Shown: positions 37,069-44,936 of the stretch, piece after piece | Numbering within the stretch: the stretch's first letter is position 1 | Layout of the letters: every line of letters starts with the position of its first letter | NCBI GenBank assembly: GCA_011389655.1 | Contig: JAABTX010000008.1 | Coordinates: forward strand, 1-57,319 | Source: Thioalkalivibrio sp. | Lineage (GTDB): Bacteria; Pseudomonadota; Gammaproteobacteria; Ectothiorhodospirales; Ectothiorhodospiraceae | Length of the DNA stretch: 57,319 nt | Reading direction: 5' to 3' | Translations under genes and position numbers: made by a program | Notes under the pieces: generated by a model | The model's database searches: none | The model's input: only the letters and a program-made list of their open reading frames with translations | What the model was told of the DNA's origin: nothing

Positions 37069-37926
37069 ATCGAAAAGCCGCTGTTCAGCCTCGGGGCATC
37101 ACCCACACTCCGGCTGCTGGCCGTTCTCGTGGTCGCCCTGGCGCTGATGGCGCTCGACCATCGGTTCAACCAGCTGCAGACCCTGCGCAGCATCTTCGCC
37201 ACCATCGCCTATCCCGTCCAGCTGGCGGTGGATGCGCCGATCCGGGCCGGCAGCCGGATCCTGGAATCCTTCTCGCGTCATGAACAGCTCGTGCTGGAGA
37301 ACCGGCTGCTGCGCTCGGACCTGATGGAACTGCGCGCGCGGCAGTTGCGCTTCGATGCGCTGCAGGCGGAGAACGATCGCCTGCGGGCCCTGTTGCATAC
37401 CTCCGCGCAGGCCACCGAGCGGGTCCAGATCGCCAAGCTCCTCGCGGTGGATCTGGACCCCTTCCGCCAGCAGATCGTGATCGACAAGGGCAGGGCCGAT
37501 GACGCGTATGCCGGACAGCCCCTGATCAATGCGGATGGCGTGATCGGACAGATCCTGACGCCGCACTGGGCCAGCTCCACCGCGCTGCTGATCTCCGACC
37601 CGGGGCACGCCCTGCCGGTGATCGTGGAGCGCACCGGATTGCGCGCACTGGCCGTCGGCTCCGGCAACCCGCGGCGCCTAGATCTGCGCCACGTGCCGCC
37701 GCAGGAGGACATCGAGGAGGGCGACCTGCTGCTGACGTCGGGCCTGGGCGAACGCTTTCCGGCGGACTACCCGGTCGCGCGCATCGTGTCGGTTGAACAT
37801 GAGCCCGGTCAGCCCTTTCTGGCCATCGCCGCCGAACCCCTGGCCGCGCTGGACCGCTCGCGCGAGGTCCTGCTGCTATGGACCGATGCGCCGGAGACCG
37901 ACGCCGAGACGGACGCGGAGGAATGA
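37069..37926 (+). CDS. mreC: Rod-shape-determining protein MreC (apparent ATC start)
   Basis: About 285 residues from the proposed ATC start; 265 if the first conventional codon, GTG 37129, is used. MreC is a periplasmic elongasome protein anchored by one N-terminal helix. The conserved N-terminus (I/M)EKPLFSLGASPTLRLLAVLVVALALMA lies before GTG 37129, so the GTG start would cut off the cytoplasmic tail and half of the membrane helix. A coiled coil (ENRLLRSDLMELRARQLRF, 75-110) and the beta domain with IDKGRADDAYAGQPLINADGVIGQI follow. It ends in an acidic tail and overlaps mreD by 4 nt (ATGA). Confidence 0.9.
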   Translation: MEKPLFSLGASPTLRLLAVLVVALALMALDHRFNQLQTLRSIFATIAYPVQLAVDAPIRAGSRILESFSRHEQLVLENRLLRSDLMELRARQLRFDALQAENDRLRALLHTSAQATERVQIAKLLAVDLDPFRQQIVIDKGRADDAYAGQPLINADGVIGQILTPHWASSTALLISDPGHALPVIVERTGLRALAVGSGNPRRLDLRHVPPQEDIEEGDLLLTSGLGERFPADYPVARIVSVEHEPGQPFLAIAAEPLAALDRSREVLLLWTDAPETDAETDAEE

Positions 37927-38414
37927 ACCCGGGATTCGCCGTGCCGCTGCCGGTGCTGTTGTCCCTGCTGGTCGCGCTGGCACTGAGCATCGTGCCCCTG
38001 CCGGAGGCGATCGCCCCCCTCCGTCCGGAGTGGGTGCTGCTGGTGCTGGTCTACTGGGGCATGGCGTTCCCGCGCCGGGTGGGCATCCTGGTCGCCTTCG
38101 TCACCGGTCTCTTCCTCGACGTGCTGCACCATCACCTTCTGGGCCAGAACGCGCTGACGCTGTCCCTGGCCATGTTCGTGGTGCTCCAGATCTACCCGCG
38201 CATGCGGGTCTTCCCGGTCTGGCAGCAGGCGGTGGCGGTGGCATCCCTGGTGGCCTTCACGCGCCTTCTGCAGATCTGGATCCAGGGGGCGACCGGACTG
38301 CCGCCGGACAGCATCTGGTACTGGAGCCCGGTGATCACCAGCGCCCTGCTCTGGCCGGTCGTCTATCACATCCTGCGCGACGCACGCCGACGCTGGCTTT
38401 TGCACCTGACCTGA
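37923..38414 (+). CDS. mreD: Rod-shape-determining protein MreD
   Basis: A 163-residue inner-membrane protein with five to six transmembrane segments, third subunit of the elongasome module. RPEWVLLVLVYWGMAFPRRVG and the GLFLDVLHHHLLGQNAL block are typical of MreD. ATG 37923 overlaps the mreC stop in ATGA. No mrdA or mrdB follows here; in many relatives they are next. Confidence 0.94.
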   Translation: MNPGFAVPLPVLLSLLVALALSIVPLPEAIAPLRPEWVLLVLVYWGMAFPRRVGILVAFVTGLFLDVLHHHLLGQNALTLSLAMFVVLQIYPRMRVFPVWQQAVAVASLVAFTRLLQIWIQGATGLPPDSIWYWSPVITSALLWPVVYHILRDARRRWLLHLT

Positions 38415-38540
38415 CGGCCTGTGACAAAATCGGGGCCCCGCGCACTGCAGGCCTGTGCGTCACCCCGCCGCCCCCCGTTACCATGAGTCACTGGTCCCGG
38501 GGGCCATCCACAATCTCCGACCGATCAACGGGCTGCCGAC

Positions 38541-38849
38541 ATGCAAGAAACGACACGAACACGAATCGAGGCCGAGGTCTTCCAACGGCTGCTGCGACAT
38601 CTGGACGAACGCAAGGACGTACAGAACATCGACCTGATGAACCTGGCGGGATTCTGCCGCAACTGCCTGGCCAAGTGGTACGTCGCGGCAGCCGAATCTA
38701 ACGGCGCAGAGATCGATCTCGACCAGGCGCGCGAGATCATCTACGGGATGCCCTACGCCGAGTGGAAGCGTCTCCACCAGAAGGAGGCCACGCCGGAACA
38801 GCGGCGGTCATTCTCGGAGTCGCAGTCCGCCGGCAACGCCGATGCGTGA
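38541..38849 (+). CDS. DUF1244 family protein
   Basis: A 102-residue protein with the DUF1244 core VQNIDLMNLAGFCRNCLAKWY and IIYGMPYAEWKRLHQ. Two conserved cysteines (FCRNC) could bind a metal. The biochemical role of the family is not known. Its last 8 nt overlap rnd, which suggests translational coupling and hints at a link to RNA metabolism; this is inference. No membrane segment is present. Confidence 0.9.
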   Translation: MQETTRTRIEAEVFQRLLRHLDERKDVQNIDLMNLAGFCRNCLAKWYVAAAESNGAEIDLDQAREIIYGMPYAEWKRLHQKEATPEQRRSFSESQSAGNADA

Positions 38850-40029
38850 TCACGGACTGGTCGAGACGACGGCGCAGTTGCAGGACCTGGTCGGCACCCT
38901 CGCCGGCAGCGACTGGGTGGCCCTGGACACGGAGTTCATGCGGGAGAAGACCTACTTTCCGCAACTGTGCCTGGTCCAGGTCGCCACACCGGATCACATC
39001 GCCTGTATCGACCCCCTGGCGCTACCGGATCTCGGACCGCTGTGCGCCTTGCTGGAGGATCCCGAGGTGCTGAAGGTCTTTCACTCGGCCAGCCAGGATC
39101 TCGAGGTCCTCTACCTGATGACCGGTAACGTGCCGGCCCCGGTCTTCGACACGCAGGTGGCCGCCAGCCTGCTGGGGTACGGGGAACAGGTCGGCTACGC
39201 AAGGCTCGTCGAGGCCGTGCTGGGGATCGAACTCGACAAGACCCAGTCGCGGACCGACTGGTCACGCCGCCCGCTGAAGGCGGAACAGCTGGCCTATGCG
39301 CGGGACGACGTGCGCCACCTCGTCCTGGTCTACCAGCGTCTGCAGGAAGAGCTGGAAACGCTCGGACGCACGACGTGGCTGGCCCCGGAAATGGAGGCCA
39401 TCACGCGGCCGGAGCTCTACCAGCCCCGGGCGGAGGACGCATGGCGACGGGTCAGCGGGCACAAGCGGATGAAGCCGCGCGAGTTGGCAGTGCTGCGCGA
39501 GGTCGCCGCTTGGCGCGAGGAAGAGGCGCGCAGGCTCGATCGGCCCCGCCGCTGGATTCTTGGCGACGATCTGCTGCTGTTGATCGCGCGCGTCCGGCCC
39601 GGCGATCCGGACGCGCTGCAGGAACTGCGCGGGTTTCCGAAGGGCATTGGGGCGGAACGCGTGGGCCAGCTGCTGCTGGCGGTCCAGCGCGGGATCGCGA
39701 CGCCGAAGGAGCAGTGGCCGGCGCTGGCGGCCCGGGCGAGGCCGCTGACGGAGACGGAGGAGGTGGTTGCCGATGTGGCGACGGCCCTGCTGCGCGATCT
39801 CGCACGCCGGCAGCGGATTGGTCCCGAGGCGATCGGCGGGCGCCGGGACATCGTTGCGCTGATGCGCGGGGATGACGATGCCCGTCTCGTGCGCGGCTGG
39901 CGCCGCGAGGTCGCCGGACGCGAGCTTCAGCGCTGGCTGGAGGGACGCAGCGCCGTGTACTGCGACCGGGGCCGGATCGCCATGTCGGAACGGGGCGCAC
40001 CGGCCTCGTCATCTTCCGTCGGTCCATGA
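38842..40029 (+). CDS. rnd: Ribonuclease D
   Basis: A 395-residue DEDDy exonuclease that trims tRNA 3' ends. Catalytic residues D29 and E31 (ALDTEFMR), D86 (SASQDLEVLY), and Y152 and D156 (YARDDVRHL) are visible. An HRDC domain follows at about 210-290 with a KPRELAVLREVAAWREEEARRLDRPR block. Length is slightly above the E. coli enzyme. It is convergent with the winged-helix gene at 40115. Confidence 0.95.
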   Translation: MRDHGLVETTAQLQDLVGTLAGSDWVALDTEFMREKTYFPQLCLVQVATPDHIACIDPLALPDLGPLCALLEDPEVLKVFHSASQDLEVLYLMTGNVPAPVFDTQVAASLLGYGEQVGYARLVEAVLGIELDKTQSRTDWSRRPLKAEQLAYARDDVRHLVLVYQRLQEELETLGRTTWLAPEMEAITRPELYQPRAEDAWRRVSGHKRMKPRELAVLREVAAWREEEARRLDRPRRWILGDDLLLLIARVRPGDPDALQELRGFPKGIGAERVGQLLLAVQRGIATPKEQWPALAARARPLTETEEVVADVATALLRDLARRQRIGPEAIGGRRDIVALMRGDDDARLVRGWRREVAGRELQRWLEGRSAVYCDRGRIAMSERGAPASSSSVGP

Positions 40030-40046
40030 TCCGGCCCCCGCACACA

Positions 40047-40076
40047 GAAGGGGCCTCCCGACACGGCCGTCCCTTC
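40047..40076. terminator. Weak hairpin between convergent rnd and winged-helix gene
   Basis: GAAGGG (40047-40052) pairs with CCCTTC (40071-40076), with an inner GCC/GGC, in the 85-nt convergent gap. No T-run is present. Position rather than strength supports a terminator role. Confidence 0.35.
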
Positions 40077-40114
40077 GTGGCCCGCGAGTTCCGTTCGCCG
40101 TGCCCGGTCCGGAC

Positions 40115-40549
40115 TCAGACGCTCGAATACACGCCGCGCCGGGGGGAGTTGAGCCGTCCCTGGCGCTTCAGGTAGGCCAGCGTCTGGCTGATGTTCCTGG
40201 TCTCGATACCCGAGGATTCGGCCTCGTCACGGATCTCGCTGACGGTCATTTCCGGGCGCGTGGCGACGATATCACAGAGCTTCTGGCTGATCGTCTCGCC
40301 CCCGGGACGGCGCCGGCGAGTGCTGCGGGCGCGGGGCACCGCGCCCCCCATGTCCCGGATCTGCCGGTCCATCTCGGCCAGCTCCTTGCGGTGGCGGGCC
40401 AGAAGCTCCTTGCGCTTCGCCTTCAATTCACCCAGCTGCTCCTTGATTTCCTGTTCCCGGCGCTCCGCCTCCTGCTGCTCGCGCTCACGCGCCAGCGCAT
40501 AGAGTTCTTCGGAACTGAGTTCATCGATGTCTTTCCTTACGGCACTCAT
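40115..40549 (-). CDS. Coiled-coil plus winged-helix protein of unknown function
   Basis: A 144-residue protein I cannot name. Residues 8-70 are a long, highly charged coiled coil (LSSEELYALAREREQQ then EIKEQLGELKAKRKELLARHRK). A basic Arg-rich hinge covers about 72-83. Residues 84-144 look like a small winged-helix domain (KLCDIVATRPEMTVSEIRDEA then ISQTLAYLKRQGRLNSPRRGVY). This architecture, oligomerising coil plus DNA-binding domain, recalls small nucleoid or regulator proteins such as H-NS or MvaT, but it does not share their motif. ATG 40549 has GAGGAG upstream. It is divergent from the SprT-like gene across an A-rich region. Confidence 0.75.
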   Translation of the reverse strand: MSAVRKDIDELSSEELYALAREREQQEAERREQEIKEQLGELKAKRKELLARHRKELAEMDRQIRDMGGAVPRARSTRRRRPGGETISQKLCDIVATRPEMTVSEIRDEAESSGIETRNISQTLAYLKRQGRLNSPRRGVYSSV

Positions 40550-40612
40550 TAATGCTCCTCGTCTGCTGTTCGACAGGATCAAGGCCTTTACGGCTCGAAA
40601 ACCAGAAGCAAC

Positions 40613-40641
40613 AACATAATAAAAAGCGCAAGAATAAACAA
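40613..40641 (-). promoter_or_regulatory. Candidate sigma-70 promoter in an A-rich divergent region
   Basis: On the minus strand TTGTTT (40641-40636) and TATGTT (40618-40613) are 17 bp apart and would drive the winged-helix gene. The surrounding stretch (about 40600-40660) is distinctly AT-rich compared with the rest of the window, as expected for a promoter and possibly for binding of a nucleoid protein. Confidence 0.35.
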
Positions 40642-40668
40642 CAGGTCTGCTTCAAAAAGGATCACTGC

Positions 40669-41175
40669 ATGAAGACCGGGCTCAACCAAAACCAGCAGAA
40701 CGAGATCCGTGCTGCAGCAATCGGATTTTATTCCATCATGCGATCCGCGCCGGTTCCCGAGGTCCGCCTGGACCTGCGCGGGCGCGCGGCCGGTCAATGG
40801 CGGATCCGTGATGGAATTGAGTTGCTGCGTTTCAACCCGGAGGCCTTTCTGCTGGACTGGGATGCACACTTTCCGGCCACCGTCGCCCACGAGGTGGCGC
40901 ACTCCCTGGTCTACCGACGGCACGGACCCCGGCGCGTACGCCCGCACGGACCCGAGTGGAAGGAAATCATGGCAGCACTGGGCTTTCCCCCGGTGGTCAC
41001 GCATCGCACGCCGCTCACCGGCCGCCGGAGCCGGGTTTATATTTACAAATGCAAATGCCGTGCGCATCGCCTCGGGCCCCGGCGACATTACCTGGTTACC
41101 CGACGGGGCTATCGCTACAGCTGCGCAGACTGCGGCAGTCGTCTACATTTTGACGATCATGCTGAGTGGAAATGA
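40669..41175 (+). CDS. SprT-like zinc metalloprotein
   Basis: A 168-residue SprT-family protein. The zinc metallopeptidase motif HEVAH is at residues 74-78 and the third ligand is probably H93 in RPHGPEWKEIM. A C-terminal zinc ribbon is formed by C128/C130 (YKCKCR) and C152/C155 (CADCG). The SprT/Spartan fold handles DNA-protein crosslinks in eukaryotes; the bacterial role is not settled. ATG 40669 has AAGG 8 nt upstream. It is divergent from the winged-helix gene. Confidence 0.85.
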   Translation: MKTGLNQNQQNEIRAAAIGFYSIMRSAPVPEVRLDLRGRAAGQWRIRDGIELLRFNPEAFLLDWDAHFPATVAHEVAHSLVYRRHGPRRVRPHGPEWKEIMAALGFPPVVTHRTPLTGRRSRVYIYKCKCRAHRLGPRRHYLVTRRGYRYSCADCGSRLHFDDHAEWK

Positions 41176-41291
41176 AGATGCGCTGAATGCCGATGCGAGC
41201 GGCCGAATGGCCCGGCGATTTTCTGGGGATACGGATGCGCGGCGGTCGCCTTTGGTAGGTGCGGATCCATTCATTTAGGCCCGCGCCCTGT

Positions 41292-41308
41292 TTGCCGTTA
41301 GACGGCAA
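41292..41308. terminator. Small hairpin between sprT-like gene and kdkA
   Basis: TTGCCGT (41292-41298) / ACGGCAA (41302-41308) with loop TAG, in the 202-nt convergent gap that otherwise shows no gene. There is no T-run, so function is uncertain. Confidence 0.4.
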
Positions 41309-41377
41309 TGGCCTGTTGATCACTCTGGCACGGACAGAACCGAACCGCCAACGGGCGCACCGGAACCGCGACCCTGC

Positions 41378-42139
41378 TCAGTCATCCGGGTCGTCCGGCG
41401 GGGACGCCGAACGCGGGTCGGCATAGCCCTGCAGCAGGCGTTCGAAGTCCGGATCCGCATATTGCCATTGATCATGCAGACGCCGCCGCTTCTCCAGGTC
41501 CCGGCGGAGCCGCTCGAGATTTCGCCGCGTCCAGGCGCCCTGAGCGCGCCAGCACCCGCGGTCCCAGTCGATCAGCCAGACGCGGTCGCAGACGTCGATC
41601 AGGATGTTGCGGCTGTTCAGATCCGCGTGGCAGTATCCGGCGTCGTGGAAGCGTCGGATGACTGCCCCGACACGATGCCAGTCGGCTGCGCCCACCGATC
41701 CCTCGCGCAGGCGCTGATGCAGCGAAAGGGCGTCGGGCACGCGCTGCGTGATCAGATCGGCGCGCCAGTAGAGCCCATGTCGCGTGAGCCGCGCGGCGAC
41801 GGGACGTGGCACCGGCAGGCCCTCGTCGCGCATCGTATGCGTGAGCATGAATTCCCGCCAGGGCCGGCTCCTCTTCAGGCCCGTCCAGAGATACCGGTCG
41901 CCGAGGATCCGGGCCACGGAGCCGCCGCGCAGATAATGCCGCAGCACCCATTGCCCGCCGGAGCCGGGAATCGGCGGATCGCAGAACAGCACCCGACCGC
42001 GGCCGGTGTGGACCTCTCCGGCGCAGTAGCCGCGCTGCCTCAGGCCACCGGGTTCGAACATCCACGGCTCCGGCGCCCGTTCCAGGGCCTCGTCGTGGAT
42101 CAGGTAATTACCACCGCTGCGCTGCAGCCTCCATTCCAT
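41378..42139 (-). CDS. kdkA: 3-deoxy-D-manno-octulosonate (Kdo) kinase KdkA
   Basis: A 253-residue protein-kinase-like sugar kinase that phosphorylates Kdo on the LPS inner core at the cytoplasmic face of the inner membrane. The catalytic loop HADLNSRNILID is at 171-182, and the metal-binding DWDRG at 191-195. The region LRHYLRGGSVARIL near 66-79 holds the ATP-site arginine/lysine. ATG 42139 begins MEWRLQRSGGNYLIHD, typical of KdkA; the frame is open further upstream without homology. It is divergent from waaA, its functional partner. Confidence 0.92.
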   Translation of the reverse strand: MEWRLQRSGGNYLIHDEALERAPEPWMFEPGGLRQRGYCAGEVHTGRGRVLFCDPPIPGSGGQWVLRHYLRGGSVARILGDRYLWTGLKRSRPWREFMLTHTMRDEGLPVPRPVAARLTRHGLYWRADLITQRVPDALSLHQRLREGSVGAADWHRVGAVIRRFHDAGYCHADLNSRNILIDVCDRVWLIDWDRGCWRAQGAWTRRNLERLRRDLEKRRRLHDQWQYADPDFERLLQGYADPRSASPPDDPDD

Positions 42140-42310
42140 CTCACACCCCGACCCTGGTATACCCCCGGCTCGGTCACGTCGCCGTTCCGCCAGCGAGGGA
42201 TGGCAGTATAAGGCAGGACCGGCCCCGTTGGCGGCCGCGGATCGCGACCGAACCGCCTGTCGAGCCCGTTTCTTGCTAAGCTCGACCCCTCGATCCCGAT
42301 GGGTGCGGTC

Positions 42311-42451
42311 ATGAGCCCGGAAGATGTCAGCACAGCCCTGGAAGACAGCGCGAACATGATGGCGGGAACACCCCGGCAGTGGACGCGCACCATCCCCGTG
42401 AGCCGCAGGGCCCGCTTCGAGATCCGGGCCGCGCACAGCGGAGAACGCTGA
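42311..42451 (+). CDS. Candidate small ORF directly before waaA
   Basis: A 46-codon frame starting MSPEDVSTALED and ending HSGER, with an in-frame ATG at 42299 that would add 4 residues. Its stop is immediately followed by the waaA ATG (TGA-ATG), and the waaA Shine-Dalgarno GGAG lies inside its last codons, so it could be a leader peptide coupled to waaA. Third-position GC is high, as in neighbouring genes. I recognise no homologue, and it could be a chance frame. Confidence 0.35.
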   Translation: MSPEDVSTALEDSANMMAGTPRQWTRTIPVSRRARFEIRAAHSGER

Positions 42452-43789
42452 ATGGGGGATCGGCAGTGGCGACCGACACTCGCGCGCCTGGGCTACAACC
42501 TCATTATCCATCTGCTGATTCCAGCGGCAATCCTGCACTTCCTGTGGCGCTCGCGCCGGGAGGCGGGCTACCGCCGGCACCTCGGCGAGCGACTCGCCCT
42601 GGGGGCGCCCCCGCCACCACTCCCCGACCTCTGGATCCACGCGGTCTCCCTCGGCGAGATGCGGGTCGCCGGGACCCTCTTGCGCGCCCTCGCCGCCTCC
42701 CGCCCCACCCTGAGGCTGCTGCTCACCACCGTGACGCCTGCGGGCCGGACAGAGGCGGAACGGATGCGCGCGCAGGGGCTACCGCTCGAGGTCCGCTACC
42801 TGCCGCTGGACTCGCCGGTCCTGATGCGCCGGTTCATCAGCAGGGTCCGTCCCCGCGTGCTGGTGCTGATCGAGACGGAGCTGTGGCCCAACCTGCTCCG
42901 GCAGGGTCACCTCGCGGGCCTTCCGGTCGTGCTGGTCAACGCCCGGCTCAGCCCGGCGCTGCGCGCCACTTACCGCCGGTTCCGCCTGCTCTACGGGCCG
43001 CTGCTCGGCACAATCGAATGGATCGCGGCCCAGGGCCCGGGCGATGCCCGCGAGTTCCGTGATCTCGGCGCCGGGCGTGTGGAGGTCACGGGCAACCTGA
43101 AGTTCGATCTGCCGCCAGTGCCTCCCGCACCCGCGCTGGAGCGCGCCCAGCTGGCCTCCGGACAGCTCTGGCTGGCCGGCTCCACCCACCCCGGGGAGGA
43201 GGCGCTGGTGCTGGACGTCCATCACCGATTGCAGGCGACCGGCCGCGGCGCGCGGATTCAGCTGCTGCTCGCCCCGCGCCATCCGGCGCGCAGTTCCGAG
43301 GTCATCGCGCTCGCCCGGGCGGAGGGCTTCAGCGTGATCGCGCGTTCCGCAATCGGCACCGCCGGGACCTCTGCCGACGTGATCGTCCTGGACACCCTGG
43401 GGGAGCTCGCCGCGCTCTATGCCCTCGCCGATGCCGCCTTCGTCGGCGGCAGCCTTGTTGCCCAGGGCGGTCAGAATCCGCTCGAGCCGATCGCGGCCGG
43501 ATGCCCGGTCGTGATCGGGCCCGACACCCGAAACTTCGCGGACATGATCGAGCAGCTGCGGGACGCCGGCGCCCTGCTCCAGGTCGCGGACGCGGACGAT
43601 CTGCTACAGGCGCTTGAGCGGCTCCTCGGGGACCCAGGGGCGGGTCGTGCACAGGTCGCGAGGGCGCGAGAGGTGGTCGCCGCCAACAGCGGCGCCACCG
43701 CGCATACACTGCAACTGCTGGAACCCCTGCTTCCCGGACCACAGGATGCCACCGGGCACACAACCCGCGCCCTGCACGATGCACGCTAG
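42452..43789 (+). CDS. waaA: Kdo transferase WaaA (KdtA)
   Basis: A 445-residue glycosyltransferase that adds Kdo from CMP-Kdo to lipid IVA. The N-terminal membrane anchor is about residues 14-33 (YNLIIHLLIPAAILHFLW), followed by the donor-binding IHAVSLGEM block and the ETELWPNLL motif near 140. The C-terminal GGSLVAQGGQNPLEPIAAG is diagnostic. Because KdkA lies next door, this is probably a monofunctional transferase (one Kdo), as in Haemophilus-type LPS; that is inference. GGAG precedes the ATG by 8 nt. Confidence 0.95.
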   Translation: MGDRQWRPTLARLGYNLIIHLLIPAAILHFLWRSRREAGYRRHLGERLALGAPPPPLPDLWIHAVSLGEMRVAGTLLRALAASRPTLRLLLTTVTPAGRTEAERMRAQGLPLEVRYLPLDSPVLMRRFISRVRPRVLVLIETELWPNLLRQGHLAGLPVVLVNARLSPALRATYRRFRLLYGPLLGTIEWIAAQGPGDAREFRDLGAGRVEVTGNLKFDLPPVPPAPALERAQLASGQLWLAGSTHPGEEALVLDVHHRLQATGRGARIQLLLAPRHPARSSEVIALARAEGFSVIARSAIGTAGTSADVIVLDTLGELAALYALADAAFVGGSLVAQGGQNPLEPIAAGCPVVIGPDTRNFADMIEQLRDAGALLQVADADDLLQALERLLGDPGAGRAQVARAREVVAANSGATAHTLQLLEPLLPGPQDATGHTTRALHDAR

Positions 43790-44747
43790 AGAGCCGCTGT
43801 TCGCCGCGCTCCTCGGGTCCCTTCTCCTGTCGGCCCCGGTCGTCGCGGAAGACGTCAGTGCCGACGGGGACCCTGAAACGGCCGAGGAGGCGGAGATCCG
43901 CGCCCTTGAACTCACTCGTGAGGGCCTGCACCGCAGCGCCTACTGGCTGGTGACCAACGTGGACAGCTGGTTCGGCGAAAAGCCGTTCGAAGAGCGCGGA
44001 CGTGTCTCCGGGGCGTTGAGGACGCGCGTGCTCTACCGCCAGGACGAGGGCGTGGATACGGACTTCCGCTACCGGCTGCAGGTAAAGATGCCGAACGTCA
44101 GCGAATTCGGCTATCTCTTCATCGGACGCGACAACGAGCAGGAACTGATCCGGGACGAGGGCGAGGCCTTCCGCCGGGAGCAGTCGCTGCTGCCCGAGGA
44201 CAGGAGCGACGATCAGACCTTCTTCGTCGGCATCGGACGGATGCTGCGCGAGAACCTGGACCTGAGGCTGGGTGTCCGCGGCGGCTACAAGCTCTACGCG
44301 CAGGCCCGTTACCGCAAGACCTGGTGGTTGACGGACGACTCCAACATCGACTATCGCCAGACCCTGTTTCTCGCGGTGGCCGATGGCCTGGGCACCACCA
44401 CGGGACTCAACTACGCCCTGGCGCTGGGCCCGGACACCGCATTCCGATGGCGCAACTCCGCGACGATTGGAACCGAGACCGAAGGCCTGGAATGGTCGAC
44501 GAGCCTCGGGCTGTTCCGGACCTTCGGCCCCGAGCGGGAATTCTCCTTCGAGCTCCTCGGGAACGGCGACACCGACGGAACGGTGCTGGCGCATGAGTAT
44601 GGCCTGCGCGCGATCTACAGCCGGCCAATCTATCGCGACTGGATCATCGGGGAACTGATCGGCGGGTATTTCTGGCCGCGCAACGAGGATGATCCCGAGC
44701 GCTACGAGACCGCAGCGGTGGGCCTGGGCGTCGAGTTCCGCTTCTGA
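43779..44747 (+). CDS. Predicted outer-membrane beta-barrel protein of unknown function
   Basis: A 322-residue exported protein. Residues 1-23 (LFAALLGSLLLSAPVVAED) form a signal peptide. The mature part has an acidic N-terminus (about 24-50) followed by repeated amphipathic strands such as FRYRLQVKMP and LDLRLGVRGGYKLYAQARYR. It ends in VGLGVEFRF, with the terminal phenylalanine typical of barrel proteins. I do not recognise a family. ATG 43779 overlaps waaA by 11 nt, so the two are co-translated, which hints at an envelope or LPS-linked job. Confidence 0.75.
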   Translation: MHAREPLFAALLGSLLLSAPVVAEDVSADGDPETAEEAEIRALELTREGLHRSAYWLVTNVDSWFGEKPFEERGRVSGALRTRVLYRQDEGVDTDFRYRLQVKMPNVSEFGYLFIGRDNEQELIRDEGEAFRREQSLLPEDRSDDQTFFVGIGRMLRENLDLRLGVRGGYKLYAQARYRKTWWLTDDSNIDYRQTLFLAVADGLGTTTGLNYALALGPDTAFRWRNSATIGTETEGLEWSTSLGLFRTFGPEREFSFELLGNGDTDGTVLAHEYGLRAIYSRPIYRDWIIGELIGGYFWPRNEDDPERYETAAVGLGVEFRF

Positions 44748-44785
44748 AAGGACGGCGTTCCGTTCGGAGAAGCGGAGAAATGCGA

Positions 44786-44865
44786 GAAACGGGGACAGTT
44801 TTATTAATCGGGATTTGTCAATCTGTCCCCATTTCTGGTTTCAATAATAAATCTGTACCCGTTTC
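44786..44865. repeat. GGGGACAG-type palindromic repeat
   Basis: Arms GAAACGGGGACAGTTTTATT (44786-44805) and 44846-44865 are inverted repeats with 18 of 20 matches; a third CTGTCCCC lies at 44823-44830. The flanks are low-complexity GGAGAAA/TTTCTCC runs that also mirror each other. The region lies between two convergent genes and is AT-rich. In other proteobacteria AAACGGGGACAGATTTATT palindromes often flank REP-associated transposases, but no transposase is here. Confidence 0.6.
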
Positions 44866-44936
44866 CTCGTTTCCGGTTTCCGCCGTTTCCGTTTCTCCGA
44901 TCCCTCGCTTCGGGGAGACGCGGATCGCGATGATCG

